This document shows, piece after piece, positions 36,259 to 46,337 of a stretch of 64,000 nt of DNA. The notes under the pieces are model-generated. The model was not told where the DNA came from. It made no database searches and worked only from the letters and a program-made list of their open reading frames with translations. Positions within the stretch are counted from its first letter, which is position 1, and each line of letters begins with the position of its first letter. The position numbers were made by a program, and so were the translations under genes. Source of the stretch: CAZIKB01 sp964539665 (GTDB lineage: Bacteria > Zhuqueibacterota > Zhuqueibacteria > Oceanimicrobiales > Oceanimicrobiaceae); contig CAZIKB010000012.1 of assembly GCA_964539665.1 (NCBI GenBank), positions 12,181 through 76,180 of the forward strand, given 5' to 3'.

Positions 36259-36851
36259 CCTTTTACCTCAACATCTTTATTATCTAAATAGCTTTGTAAC
36301 AGTTTACGCAGTTTGTCTCTGGCTCTGGACAATCGAGACATTACCGTACCCATAGAGATTTCCAATGTCTCGCTAATCTCTTGATAACTAAGTTCGTCAC
36401 GAACTCTTAAATTAAACACCACACGCTGTTCAGGCGGAATTTTACGTAAAGCATCTTTTAATTTAATTACCAGTTCATTTCCTTGCATTTCGAACAATTG
36501 TGGTGGTGCTTCTGATAAATCTGAATTATGATTATTTCCATCTATATTACTAAGTGATAGTGAACGAAACCTCGTATTCTTTTTCAGTTGATTTAACGAT
36601 GTATTTATAGCAATGCGATAAAGCCATGGATAAAAGGGATATTCCTCATTATAAGTATCGAGCTTGGTATAAGCTTTAATAAAAGTTTCCTGGACCACAT
36701 CATCGGCATCTTCGTGGTTCATAACCAATTGGAAAACCGTATAATAAATTCTTTTTTGATACTTTTGAACTATCCATTCAAATGCATTTGCTTCACCAGA
36801 AAGAGACCGTTGGATATATCGTAATACATCCTTTTCATCATTATATTCCAT
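36255..36851 (-). CDS. ECF-family RNA polymerase sigma factor
   Basis: 198 residues with regions 2 and 4 only. Region 2: FEWIVQKYQKRIYYTVFQLVMNHEDADDVVQETFIKAYTKLDTYNEEYPFYPWLYRIAINTSLNQLKK. Region 4: LRKIPPEQRVVFNLRVRDELSYQEISETLEISMGTVMSRLSRARDKL. It resembles the RpoE group. Paired with the following anti-sigma gene (4-bp overlap). The gap to the TPR gene upstream is 91 bp. No clear ECF-type autoregulatory promoter was found in that gap. Confidence 0.95.
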   Translation of the reverse strand: MEYNDEKDVLRYIQRSLSGEANAFEWIVQKYQKRIYYTVFQLVMNHEDADDVVQETFIKAYTKLDTYNEEYPFYPWLYRIAINTSLNQLKKNTRFRSLSLSNIDGNNHNSDLSEAPPQLFEMQGNELVIKLKDALRKIPPEQRVVFNLRVRDELSYQEISETLEISMGTVMSRLSRARDKLRKLLQSYLDNKDVEVKG

Positions 36852-36942
36852 TTTTGCACGGCATTTTCATGTTAAAAATGGCTTCACACAAGGCTAATCA
36901 TAATTACCATTTTGTTTAATTATTATTCCAGCTTCGTATAAT

Positions 36943-39900
36943 TTATTTTACAATTTTCTCGACCACAGGATTTTCACCTTTTTCGATTTCTTCAAGCTTT
37001 TGCAGGGCAAAGCGGCCAAAGTTATTTTCACTACCCTGTTCTTTAATAATCCTTTGAAGAATTTTCCTGGCTATGGCAGTTTCACCAGACCGGATTAAGC
37101 ACTTACTCGCTTCAAACTGTGCAGTAACATGCCATGGCAATTTAGTAGCTTTTGTTAAATATTTGACTTTTAAATATTCTACCGCAGCACGCTCAAAATT
37201 ACCCATTTCGTTATAACATTGCCCTATATAAAATTGAATCTCAGCCTGCATTTCATCATTTGCGAAAGATTTGAGCTGTTTGAAGTTCGCGATCGCACGA
37301 TTATACTCTTTTAAGTACATTAAATATTTTGCCAGATCAACCATTTTAGAAAATCTATCTTCTGCTGTGGGAAACTTAGTGAGGTACATTCGGGTATTGA
37401 CTATCGCTTGATCCCATAAATAAAGGTCACTGTAACATTTAATCAGATATTGCAGAGCTTTTTGATAATACCCTTTGGCTTGTGAATGTTGCATAATTTG
37501 TTTAAATGCACTAATAGCGTTTTCAATTTGCTGTGATTTGTAATAGAAATCTCCCAAATTAAAATAGGTAAGAGGTGTGACTTCACTGTCAGGATATTTT
37601 GTTGGGATGTTGGTTAGTATTTCCAACGCTTCTTCAGTATGATTAGTTATCAGATAAATTGCACCCAGGCTAAATTCACCCTTAGCGGCAAAATCCGTTT
37701 TTTTAAAGTCACTCTTAAGTTTTTTAAATGTTTTTTCAGCTAATTCAAATTGTTTTTCCGAAATGTATGCATTACCTTTATCAATTAGAAATTGGCCCTC
37801 CGCATTTTTCGAGTCGTCAAATTTTTTCCTGAACATTTTTACATCTGAATCGGCGGCTGTAAATTTTTTTAACTTATATTTGCACCTGATCGATTGCATT
37901 ATCGGATATTTTTCTTCATCACTATTTTTAGCCATTTGAATGGCTGATAAATAGCGCCTGTTGGCTTCCTGAAATAAATCCTGTTGAAAATAGATATCCC
38001 CTAAAGATATGTTTGCTTGATATTTATATTCAGCTTTAGAAGCATGTCTTAAGATACTTTGATTATATTCTTTTGCTAATGTTAATTTGTTTTGCGTTTG
38101 TGCTATTCGGGCTACAGCGAACATTGCTTTCTGAGAATATGCATGAGTGGAATCTTTTTGTATTAAGGTAATATATTTTGCCAGGGCGTTATTATATTGT
38201 CCAAGATTTTCATAAGCTTGCGCTTCTTTGTAATATATTAAAAAATCAATATTCTCACTATCATTAAGCAGCAAATTATCCCAGAAGCTATTGTCGGTTT
38301 TGTAGTTATCTATCGCTGATTGAAAGTTACCCATTTGAAAATGTATATCAGCTAACTCCAATTGCACTTTTCTAACTATTGCTGAATAAAAATAGTCAGA
38401 TTTAATTTTATTCAGTGTTTCTATTGCTGAAACGAAATCTTCATTATTTCTCTCCAATTTAGCTTTCAGTAGAAGCGCTTCAGGTAAAAACTTATTTTGG
38501 GACGTTGTATTTATAAAATCAGTTATTTTCTCCAAAGCCAAAGAATCTGTTCCTAAATAGCTTAAGACAACAGGCTCTTTAAATTGCGCTTCATCAAAAT
38601 ATTCACTTGCGGGATATTTATCATGAATTTGCTGGTAAATCTCAAGCGCTTGCTGAAAGAATGATGAATCTTGTTGTAAAGAAGAGACGGTTAGAAGTTC
38701 ATTTGCTAAATTAATTGAAATAAAATCCAAATGTTTACTTTCCGGATAACGATTTTCCCATTCAATTTTTAATTCAAGGAGCTTGGATTGTCGAGATTGA
38801 GGACTGGATAATTTGTCAAGTTCTATTTGTGCTAACAAGAAATGGGGTTCCTCTGCCCATTGAGTGGAATCCTGATTATCCTTCAAAATATTCAGGCAAA
38901 TTGCAGCGCTGTCAAAATAGGCTTCAACATCATGGTGTTGATTTAATACTTTTGATCTTTCTGCCAATCTGAAGTAGATTTTTCCCAAATAGAAATAGAC
39001 ATCCTCCTTTGAGGTATTGTTAGTTGAAATTGCAAGTTCCTTCTTGAAATAGCTTAATGCTTTAGTGAAATCTTTTTGTTCAAAGAATACTTTTCCTAAT
39101 TCCAAATTCAAATTTGCATTATTTTGCCCGTTTGCGAACTTGCCGATTAAATTTGATAATTGATTCAAGCCATCACCAGTGTCGTAATTAAATATCTCAG
39201 AGATAAGTCTAATTTTGTGCAGCACCCAATCCACTTGGTCTCCAGCAGGATATCGGGTCAGGTAATTTTGATATTCATTTAGCGCCAGTTTGTTTTCTGT
39301 AAGAGATTCATAACAACGCGCAATGGCCAGTTGCACATCATCAACTTCAGGTCTGAATGGAAAGGTCTCGAGGAATTCATCGTAAAGTCGTAATGCCCTG
39401 GTAAAGTCCTTTATGTTCTTTTCAAAAATTTCAGCCTTTTTAATATGCATAATCGCCAATTCAGGGCTGCTCGCGTATTTTTTTGAATATTCTTGAATTA
39501 ATTCTAAAGCATCCCTGTATCGGTGTATTTTGAGTAGAGCGGCCGTTAGTTCCAGATACGCATTTTTAACAAAACTAATCACCTGCCTGTCTGTTGCTTC
39601 TAAATAAGTTTCCTTAGAAATTAGCTCTGTAAATTTATCAACCGCTAATTGGTTTTTGTCTAAAATTGCTAATACTTTCGCGGTCTTGAATTCAGCTTCG
39701 ATTTGGTGATTTACTGCACTAAGTGAAATTGCTTTCTGGTAGGATTCTAAAGCAGCATCATACTGTTTCTGTAAGAGTAAAATATCACCTCTTTTTAAAT
39801 AAACTGGATTTGATTGCCTGGTTGAATCTGCATTAGCTATATAATTATTAAAGTACTTTAAAGCTACGTCGTAATCACCATTATTTTGAGATAAAACGCC

Positions 39901-40677
39901 TAACTTGTAATGTGCATTTTTAGATTCAGGACTGCTTGGAAATGATTCTAGCAGCTTTAAATATGCAGACTCGGCTTCATTTATTTGCCCGAGTTTTTCA
40001 AAAATCTCTGCCCGCAAGAAATCAATTTGCGGATACTTCAAGTCCGAACCCAATGCACGAAAAATACCGTCAATCGTATCGATAGCATCAGAAAAATCTC
40101 CCATTTTTATTTGGAGTTGAACAATTTCGCGATAGGCATCCAGTCGTTCCCGGGAGTCAGGATAATCATTAATTAGATTAAGGAAAATGCTTAAACCGTC
40201 ATTATTCTTGCCGGCTTTTAAGTAGGCGCGTCCTGATTCATAATATGCTTTTGGAGCAAATTCGCTTTCAGGATGAAAAACCGGAATACGCTGATACAGC
40301 TTTGCTGCCGCTTCAAAATTATTTAATTTCACCTGACAAGACGCCATTTGAAATCTTCCTTTTGCAATTAAAGCAGATAGAGGGTAGCTAATTTCCAACT
40401 CTCTAAATGCCTCAAAAGCAAGATTGTAGTCCATTTCATTTGAAAACGATTCACCACACAGGAATAAGGCATTATCTGCCTGTTCATTATTAGGATAATT
40501 CTTAGCGAAGTCTTTAAATTGTTCTGCTGCCAAAATATATAATTTGTCTTCGAACAGCTTTTGAGCAAAATTAAATTCCTTTTCAGCTTTCGTTTCCTGA
40601 GCCCAGCCAATTTGTGTATGAGTAAAGCCCGAAAGCAGAAAATACAGTATCACAAATATTATTTTAATTAGTTTCAT
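36943..40677 (-). CDS. Very large secreted TPR protein
   Basis: About 1244 residues from the ATG at 40677, chosen because it begins a good signal peptide (MKLIKIIFVILYFLLSGF, cleavage after about GWA). An upstream ATG at 40740 would overlap pcrA and add a basic, non-signal stretch. The rest is a long array of TPR and BamD/YbgF-like repeats (e.g. FAKNYPNNEQADNALFLCGE, ESFPSSPESKNAHYKLG, PTKYPDSEVTPLTYFNLGD), at least 20 helical pairs. Probably periplasmic or outer-membrane associated, a scaffold for large complexes. It lies between pcrA (28 bp gap) and the ECF sigma gene. Confidence 0.82.
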   Translation of the reverse strand: MKLIKIIFVILYFLLSGFTHTQIGWAQETKAEKEFNFAQKLFEDKLYILAAEQFKDFAKNYPNNEQADNALFLCGESFSNEMDYNLAFEAFRELEISYPLSALIAKGRFQMASCQVKLNNFEAAAKLYQRIPVFHPESEFAPKAYYESGRAYLKAGKNNDGLSIFLNLINDYPDSRERLDAYREIVQLQIKMGDFSDAIDTIDGIFRALGSDLKYPQIDFLRAEIFEKLGQINEAESAYLKLLESFPSSPESKNAHYKLGVLSQNNGDYDVALKYFNNYIANADSTRQSNPVYLKRGDILLLQKQYDAALESYQKAISLSAVNHQIEAEFKTAKVLAILDKNQLAVDKFTELISKETYLEATDRQVISFVKNAYLELTAALLKIHRYRDALELIQEYSKKYASSPELAIMHIKKAEIFEKNIKDFTRALRLYDEFLETFPFRPEVDDVQLAIARCYESLTENKLALNEYQNYLTRYPAGDQVDWVLHKIRLISEIFNYDTGDGLNQLSNLIGKFANGQNNANLNLELGKVFFEQKDFTKALSYFKKELAISTNNTSKEDVYFYLGKIYFRLAERSKVLNQHHDVEAYFDSAAICLNILKDNQDSTQWAEEPHFLLAQIELDKLSSPQSRQSKLLELKIEWENRYPESKHLDFISINLANELLTVSSLQQDSSFFQQALEIYQQIHDKYPASEYFDEAQFKEPVVLSYLGTDSLALEKITDFINTTSQNKFLPEALLLKAKLERNNEDFVSAIETLNKIKSDYFYSAIVRKVQLELADIHFQMGNFQSAIDNYKTDNSFWDNLLLNDSENIDFLIYYKEAQAYENLGQYNNALAKYITLIQKDSTHAYSQKAMFAVARIAQTQNKLTLAKEYNQSILRHASKAEYKYQANISLGDIYFQQDLFQEANRRYLSAIQMAKNSDEEKYPIMQSIRCKYKLKKFTAADSDVKMFRKKFDDSKNAEGQFLIDKGNAYISEKQFELAEKTFKKLKSDFKKTDFAAKGEFSLGAIYLITNHTEEALEILTNIPTKYPDSEVTPLTYFNLGDFYYKSQQIENAISAFKQIMQHSQAKGYYQKALQYLIKCYSDLYLWDQAIVNTRMYLTKFPTAEDRFSKMVDLAKYLMYLKEYNRAIANFKQLKSFANDEMQAEIQFYIGQCYNEMGNFERAAVEYLKVKYLTKATKLPWHVTAQFEASKCLIRSGETAIARKILQRIIKEQGSENNFGRFALQKLEEIEKGENPVVEKIVK

Positions 40678-40705
40678 TTCACCAAAACTAATTTTGTGTT
40701 TACGC

Positions 40706-42901
40706 TTAATTAAGGATTTCAAGATTTGCATATTTAACAACCAACCTTTTTTTCCCGAAATTATAAAAATTTACAGTTATTTTCATATCCTGACCCCTGC
40801 CATCTTTAGTTATAATCTTACCGACTCCAAAAAGTTCATGTTTCACTTCACTGCCAACAGAAATTTCGGGAATTTCCTGCGAAAAATCCTCGTATGCAGG
40901 TACTGGCTTTGAAAGGTTTTTTTGTATTTTAGGTTCAAATGATTTTCTCATACTTTTTTGTATAATAAATTCCGGATCGATTTCTTTGATAAATCTTGAT
41001 GGAATATTGTTATACATTTCACCATATTTAATCCTTTGTGCAGCCCAGGACAGATATAATTTATCTTTGGCCCGAGTAGCGCCGACATAGAATAATCTTC
41101 GTTCTTCCTCTAATTCCTCATTACTATTAAATGATCGTGACAAAGGAAACAGCCCTTCTTCCAGGCCTGAAATAAATACAACCGGAAATTCGAGGCCTTT
41201 TGCACTGTGTAACGTCATTAAAGTAACAGCGTTTGATCGGTCATCCCACGAATCAATATCCGTTATCAATGCCACCTCTTCCAAATAATTATCCAAAGTC
41301 GCACCATCACTGGCTTTAGTAAATTGAACAATAGCGGAAAGAAGCTCACGTACATTATCTGCTCGGCCAAATGATTCTTCTGTGTTAATTTCCTTGAATT
41401 TCTTTAAAATCCCGATATCGTCGACAACAGCTCTGGCCAATTCTCCTGCAGAAAATTCCTTTTTCAAAGATGCATATTTATTAATTAATTCGTAAAATTG
41501 AAAAATATTATTTCGAATTTTTTGTGATATAGTAGTAATTTCTTCGACTCTGGCTGCTGCTTCGAACATTGAAAGAGCATTTTCTCGAGCAAACTCTTCA
41601 AGTTTAACCACAGAGGTCTCCCCTATCCCACGCAAAGGAAAATTCACAACTCTTTTAAAACTAATTTTATCTTTAGGATTGCATATCAAACGCAGATATG
41701 CTAATACATCTTTAATCTCTTTTCTTTCATAAAATTTAACTCCCCCTACAATAATATATGGAATTCCCACAGCACGCAATCCATCCTCAAGAACCCTTGA
41801 TTGAGCATTTGTTCTATATAAAATAGCAAAATCATTGAATTTGCACGCATGTTTAGAAATTTCCTCTTTAATAAGATCTACAATTGTTAAGGATTCTACC
41901 ATAGCATCATCAACATCAATAATTGCAACTTTATCTCCAGCTTCTTTTTCAGTCCAAAGCACTTTCTCTCGCCGGCTCACATTATTTTGTACAACTGAAT
42001 GAGCAACGCGTAATATGTTTTTAGTTGAACGATAATTTTGCTCTAAATGAAATATCTTACAATGCGGATAATCCTTTTCAATATTCAGTATATTTTGAAT
42101 ATCAGCGCCCCGCCAACGATAAATAGACTGATCGTCATCCCCTACTACACATAAATTTTTATGTTTGAAAGCTATTTTATTTATCAAAAGATATTGTGTT
42201 CGATTTGTATCCTGAAATTCATCTACCAATACATATTTAAATTTCTTTTGATAATTTTCTAAAACTAAAGGATATTTTTCAAAAAGTAAAATAGGATTTA
42301 CTAAAAGATCATCAAAATCCATTACATTATTTTCTTTTAATAGTTTCTGATAATGGACATAGACTAACGCAACCGTTGCCTCAAATGGTTCGCTCGCAAT
42401 TTCATTGTATTCTTTTGGGCTGACAAACATATTTTTAGCGCCACTTATACGCGATTGTATGGATTCCGGAGAATATTGTTTAGGGGATATATTAATTTCA
42501 TTCATAACACTTTTAATAAATCGTATCTGGTCATTCCGATCAAAAATTAAAAAATTCCGGCCATAGCCTAATCGTTCGCCTTCCATTCGTAAAATTCGAG
42601 CGCAAATAGAATGAAATGTACCAATCCAGGCATCTTTGCCAATACCATTGGAAAGATTTAATATCCGATCTTTCATTTCTTTGGCAGCTTTATTCGTAAA
42701 AGTAACTGCTAAAATTTCCCATGGTTTTACGCGCATCTGCTCTATCAGGTACGCGACTCTATAAGTCAAAACTCGTGTCTTTCCACTGCCTGCACCTGCT
42801 AAAATCAGGACTGGACCATCCGTACATTGAACGGCTTCCCTTTGAACATCATTCAAAGATGCAGTTAAATGAGTCATAGTTGTTGATGTTGTTTTATCCA
42901 T
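40706..42901 (-). CDS. pcrA: ATP-dependent DNA helicase PcrA/UvrD
   Basis: 731 residues, a superfamily I helicase. Motif I LAGAGSGKTRVLTYR, Ia AVTFTNKAAKEMKDR, motif II LVDEFQDTN, motif III GDDDQSIYRWRGA, motif IV LEQNYRST, motif V TLMTLHSAKGLEFPVVFISGLEEG and motif VI EEERRLFYVGATRAKDKL are all present. It unwinds DNA in excision repair and helps at stalled forks. The C-terminus ends in a Tudor-like segment (VGSEVKHELFGVGKIITKDG). It starts 8 bp inside the mltG 3' end and is probably translated from the same transcript. Confidence 0.96.
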   Translation of the reverse strand: MDKTTSTTMTHLTASLNDVQREAVQCTDGPVLILAGAGSGKTRVLTYRVAYLIEQMRVKPWEILAVTFTNKAAKEMKDRILNLSNGIGKDAWIGTFHSICARILRMEGERLGYGRNFLIFDRNDQIRFIKSVMNEINISPKQYSPESIQSRISGAKNMFVSPKEYNEIASEPFEATVALVYVHYQKLLKENNVMDFDDLLVNPILLFEKYPLVLENYQKKFKYVLVDEFQDTNRTQYLLINKIAFKHKNLCVVGDDDQSIYRWRGADIQNILNIEKDYPHCKIFHLEQNYRSTKNILRVAHSVVQNNVSRREKVLWTEKEAGDKVAIIDVDDAMVESLTIVDLIKEEISKHACKFNDFAILYRTNAQSRVLEDGLRAVGIPYIIVGGVKFYERKEIKDVLAYLRLICNPKDKISFKRVVNFPLRGIGETSVVKLEEFARENALSMFEAAARVEEITTISQKIRNNIFQFYELINKYASLKKEFSAGELARAVVDDIGILKKFKEINTEESFGRADNVRELLSAIVQFTKASDGATLDNYLEEVALITDIDSWDDRSNAVTLMTLHSAKGLEFPVVFISGLEEGLFPLSRSFNSNEELEEERRLFYVGATRAKDKLYLSWAAQRIKYGEMYNNIPSRFIKEIDPEFIIQKSMRKSFEPKIQKNLSKPVPAYEDFSQEIPEISVGSEVKHELFGVGKIITKDGRGQDMKITVNFYNFGKKRLVVKYANLEILN

Positions 42902-43958
42902 CTTTCCCTTCCATCCGTTTCTTTTGCTTTATTTTTTTTCTGAATTCATCAAAACGTGCTTTAGCTCTTATATGTTGTTTGAGTGTGGTACTAAACGTAT
43001 GCGAACCATCTCCATTAGCGACAAAATACAAATATCTGACTTTTGCCGGAAACAAACTAGCTCTTATTGACGCTATGCCTGGGTTATTAATGGGTCCAGG
43101 TGGCAGGCCGTAATATTTGTATGTATTATACGGTGAATTTATTGCCAAATCCTTTTTCAATAGTCTGCGCGGGCTATCTTTAATTATATATTGAATTGTA
43201 GGATCAGCCTGCAGTGGAATCCTCCTTCTTAAACGATTATGATATACTGCTGAAATAATTTCCCGCTCAGAGTCAATGATTGCCTCTCCTTCAATGATAG
43301 AAGCAAGGGCAAGGATTTCTGTCACTGAAAAACCCATCTCTTTTGTCTTTGCAATAAGTGTATCATTAAATTGTCTTTTGAATTGATTTACTAAAATTGG
43401 GATAATTTGCTCACATTTCATCCCCCAATTTAAACGATAGGTATTTGGATACAAAAATCCTTCAAGTGTGGCGGCATCAAGGCCAAGTTTGCGGACGTAA
43501 TTGGGGTCGTTTACTAATTGCATAAATCTCGCAGAATCAATATCAACTTTTTTCATCATAATTGATGCAATTTGCCTGGAGTGTTTACCTTCCGGAATTG
43601 TAACCCATTCGTTTGCCATCTTTCCATCTACCAATTTCCGCAGTAACAGATAACTCGAAATCCCACCTGAAATTTCATATTTACCAGCTTTTATTTTACC
43701 TCTACAACCAAGTATCCTGGCTACTACCACGAGTTTATCTTTGTTTTGAATTATATTATCCTCAAGCATCACATTGATGATGGCATTTAAAGACATACCC
43801 TTTTTAATTTTAAGTGTAAATTTTTCCTCCTCTGTGCCATTGACTACAGAGGATAAAAATAACCATAAAATAAAAAATCCAGAGATTACTATCAGACAAA
43901 TGCCTGATAGAAGCATTGATAATTTATATTTTTTAATAACTTGAAAATTCAAAACCAT
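42894..43958 (-). CDS. mltG: Endolytic murein transglycosylase MltG
   Basis: 354 residues: an N-terminal transmembrane helix (about 14-38), a LysM-like segment (FTLKIKKGMSLNAIINVMLEDNII) and the YceG/MltG catalytic domain with ILALASIIEGEA, containing the catalytic glutamate, then HNRLRRRIPLQADPTIQY and PYNTYKYYGLPPGPINNPG. MltG cuts nascent glycan strands at the inner membrane and sets glycan length. It overlaps pcrA by 8 bp and follows the Nudix gene by 5 bp. Confidence 0.93.
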   Translation of the reverse strand: MVLNFQVIKKYKLSMLLSGICLIVISGFFILWLFLSSVVNGTEEEKFTLKIKKGMSLNAIINVMLEDNIIQNKDKLVVVARILGCRGKIKAGKYEISGGISSYLLLRKLVDGKMANEWVTIPEGKHSRQIASIMMKKVDIDSARFMQLVNDPNYVRKLGLDAATLEGFLYPNTYRLNWGMKCEQIIPILVNQFKRQFNDTLIAKTKEMGFSVTEILALASIIEGEAIIDSEREIISAVYHNRLRRRIPLQADPTIQYIIKDSPRRLLKKDLAINSPYNTYKYYGLPPGPINNPGIASIRASLFPAKVRYLYFVANGDGSHTFSTTLKQHIRAKARFDEFRKKIKQKKRMEGKDG

Positions 43959-43963
43959 GATAG

Positions 43964-44425
43964 CTATGCAAATTTTGCTGTAAAATAATCGTTCAGTATT
44001 TCTGAATGATCAAATGCCAGATTTTCTGGCAACGTATCTTTAGAAAATATTTTTAACTCCGCAGCATCATCTCTGGCCTCCGGAGCGCCCATTCCTTCAG
44101 CAATGTAAACCACACTTACAGTATGTCCTCTGGGATCTCTTTCAGGCGCTGAGTAAACACCGAGGAGAGACTTTATTCTTACAGTTAGCGCTGTCTCTTC
44201 TTTTGCTTCTCGAAGGGCTGCGTTTTCAACTGATTCACCATAATCTACAAATCCGCCAGGAATAGCCCACCCATAAGGAGGATTTTTCCTTTTTATCAAA
44301 ACAATGCCCGGATGCTTATCATAAAGCGGCATCTCAATTATAATATCCACTGTGAGCGATGGTTTTTTTATTTCCTCGATAGAGTTACCACATTGCGAAC
44401 ATTTTAGATATATTTTCTTATTCAT
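43964..44425 (-). CDS. Nudix hydrolase with zinc ribbon
   Basis: 153 residues. A partial zinc-ribbon start (YLKCSQCGNSI, C9/C12) leads to a Nudix domain with the full box GGFVDYGESVENAALREAKEETAL. This resembles bacterial Nudix proteins that hydrolyse nucleotide or ADP-ribose pyrophosphates; the N-terminal CxxC recalls NudC-type enzymes but the second CxxC is missing. Substrate unknown. It lies 5 bp upstream of mltG and follows the CPBP gene by 3 bp. Confidence 0.88.
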   Translation of the reverse strand: MNKKIYLKCSQCGNSIEEIKKPSLTVDIIIEMPLYDKHPGIVLIKRKNPPYGWAIPGGFVDYGESVENAALREAKEETALTVRIKSLLGVYSAPERDPRGHTVSVVYIAEGMGAPEARDDAAELKIFSKDTLPENLAFDHSEILNDYFTAKFA

Positions 44426-44428
44426 GAC

Positions 44429-45157
44429 TTAAAACTGACGAAACATTAGAAAAATATTATATAAAGAATGCGTGAAAGCTGCTATTCCAAATCCTCTATT
44501 AATAAATATAATTGAAAACATCACACCGGCAAAAAAGCGAAAATAAAATGAATTCCAAAGAAAAGGCTCATTGAAATAATCCAGATAGTGGAAAAATGCA
44601 AAAATTAAAGAACCCAGTATTATACCTACTGCATAAATAATATTTCGCAATTCATTCATGTGTTTTTTAAATACTAAAACAAAACATGTTAGAAATAAAA
44701 AACGAAAAAAGAATTCTTCATAAACGCCAGAGCCAATATTTACAATAAGAGCTGATACTCTGGTGTGATTAATTTCAATATTTTCGGTAGTTAAAAATAA
44801 TTCTGTTACCCTGCCTACGATTAAACCAAAAACAAGAGCATATAATATACTCTCTAAAAACATGAACACAAATAGAATTGGCTTGTTTAATAATTTTTGA
44901 ATACCTTTTCGCTGCTGGATAAAAAAAGTGAACAACACAAGTATCATTATGGCAACTGAAAATCCAGCATTGACGCCAAAATAATTGAAGCTTTTTTTAA
45001 TGAGGAAATCCGTTCCAGTTCTTAAACTACCTAACCAGCCTTGATTTATTCGGAAAGCTAAGACTTCATAAAGTAACCATAAAGGCGTAACAAATAATAA
45101 TCCAGATATTGGTCTTTTAGAAAGATACCAATAATCACTTTTAAATATCAACCTCAC
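44429..45157 (-). CDS. CPBP-family intramembrane metalloprotease
   Basis: 242 residues with about seven hydrophobic segments. The CPBP (Abi/CAAX) motifs are visible: E147-E148-x3-R152 (YEEFFFRFLF), then FAFFHYLDYF and FTHSLYN for the two further metal histidines. Family members cleave prenylated or leader peptides in the membrane or provide immunity to bacteriocins. Substrate is not known. It starts a likely operon with Nudix, mltG and pcrA. The start is well set, with no better upstream choice visible. Confidence 0.85.
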   Translation of the reverse strand: MRLIFKSDYWYLSKRPISGLLFVTPLWLLYEVLAFRINQGWLGSLRTGTDFLIKKSFNYFGVNAGFSVAIMILVLFTFFIQQRKGIQKLLNKPILFVFMFLESILYALVFGLIVGRVTELFLTTENIEINHTRVSALIVNIGSGVYEEFFFRFLFLTCFVLVFKKHMNELRNIIYAVGIILGSLIFAFFHYLDYFNEPFLWNSFYFRFFAGVMFSIIFINRGFGIAAFTHSLYNIFLMFRQF

Positions 45158-45224
45158 TAATTAACTATCTTCGTAGTAGTTCTGTTAAAAAATGTTCACT
45201 AATCATATGTTTCGTCAGTATCAA

Positions 45225-45716
45225 CTATTTGTTGCCATGTCGCAGCACTCTCAATCGCTCTCGAATTCCCAGGCTTATAATTACCATGTGATGAACAGGT
45301 TCCGCGATACTGCCAGCTATTAATCCAGTTAACACTAAATTAAATAAATTAGTTGAGCCTATTCCATTTGGGAATATTTCATCGAGAATGCCAAATTTAA
45401 AAATAACACATCCGACAATTCCAAGAACCATTGCTCCAATTAAAGTAAAACGGCGTATTTTCAATTTAAATTGAACTAAAGCATCAGGATCATATTCTAA
45501 TTCGTTCTTCTTCTCTTCCATACCGGGAATAAGTAATATGTTAATTTCTATTATTCTTTCAATGACTAATGCAAGAGTGAGAAGGCTTAAAAAGGAATTT
45601 ACACCCATGACAGAACTTCCCTGAAATGGGGATCCAAAAACAGGAGACTGTTGCAAAATAATGTAAAGAACACAACCCATCACAATAAATAAACTAAATT
45701 TAAATCTTGAACTCAA
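45225..45716 (-). CDS. Small multi-span membrane protein, function unknown
   Basis: 163 residues with four hydrophobic stretches (about 7-25, 37-58, 91-109, 126-148) and a basic C-terminus. The LALVIERIIEINILL segment recalls a family of small integral membrane proteins but I cannot name it. The start is TTG at 45716, supported by AGGAGG (45725-45730, minus strand) 8 bases upstream. Divergent from the thiamine-binding-type gene. The 67-bp gap to the CPBP gene holds no clear terminator. Confidence 0.65.
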   Translation of the reverse strand: MSSRFKFSLFIVMGCVLYIILQQSPVFGSPFQGSSVMGVNSFLSLLTLALVIERIIEINILLIPGMEEKKNELEYDPDALVQFKLKIRRFTLIGAMVLGIVGCVIFKFGILDEIFPNGIGSTNLFNLVLTGLIAGSIAEPVHHMVIISLGIRERLRVLRHGNK

Positions 45717-45805
45717 GTTCCTTTCCTCCTATGCGTGAACGATGAAATATATTAATTCACCAAGGGAATGTCAACAATTTATTTTATAACATTTATTTTT
45801 TTGGC

Positions 45806-45833
45806 TTGACATTTTCTTTAAATTTAATATATT
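45806..45833 (+). promoter_or_regulatory. Sigma70-type promoter for the MTH1187-type gene
   Basis: TTGACA (45806-45811), 16-base spacer, TATATT (45828-45833). The start would be about 45 bases before the 45884 start codon. It is in the divergent intergenic space. Confidence 0.6.
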
Positions 45834-45883
45834 TCACTCATAGTATAAATCAAATTAATTTAGTAATTTAAACTTGATAATAA

Positions 45884-46201
45884 ATGTTGGCATACATAAA
45901 TATTACACCGGCTGGTACCGGCGAAGAGACAAAAGAGTTGATAGCCAAAGCTGTGAAAATTATTGAAAAAAGTGAACTGGATTATCAATTTACTTCCATG
46001 GGAACTATTATTGAAGGTGAATGGGATGAAATTATTTTCCTTGTGAAAAAATGTCATGATGAAATAAAGACCTTTGCTGACAGAATTGTAACGACCATCA
46101 CAATAGATGATCGCAAGGATTTGAAAAACAGACTAAAAAACAATGTTCTGGAAGTAGAATATGCTATCGGTGGAAATCTTAAAACAGGCGGCATAACTTA
46201 A
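45884..46201 (+). CDS. MTH1187/YkoF-type thiamine-binding family protein
   Basis: 105 residues, TTG start. The sequence AYINITPAGTGEETKELIAKAVKIIEKSELDYQFTSMGTIIEGEWDEIIFLVKKCHDEI matches the MTH1187/DUF77 family (ferredoxin-like fold, homologues bind thiamine or hydroxymethylpyrimidine). It has the conserved TxxxGTxxEGEWDEI motif. No TPP riboswitch or thi genes are visible nearby, so the ligand is uncertain. The SDR gene follows after 136 bp. Confidence 0.85.
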   Translation: MLAYINITPAGTGEETKELIAKAVKIIEKSELDYQFTSMGTIIEGEWDEIIFLVKKCHDEIKTFADRIVTTITIDDRKDLKNRLKNNVLEVEYAIGGNLKTGGIT

Positions 46202-46337
46202 TATAACCGCTATTATCCAGTTAGCTCCGAAATTGTAGTTTTAACCCTATCAGCTTTAAAAACAAGGACGCCCAGGAAAGCAGAGGAACCGGGTTCTGGT
46301 CCAAATGTAAAAAGCTTCAAATATCTCCAGGGATTCC

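Noticed and set aside
45717..45883. TPP riboswitch before the thiamine-binding-type gene.
   Set aside because: The conserved CTGAGA and other core parts are absent; only a sigma70 promoter is visible.
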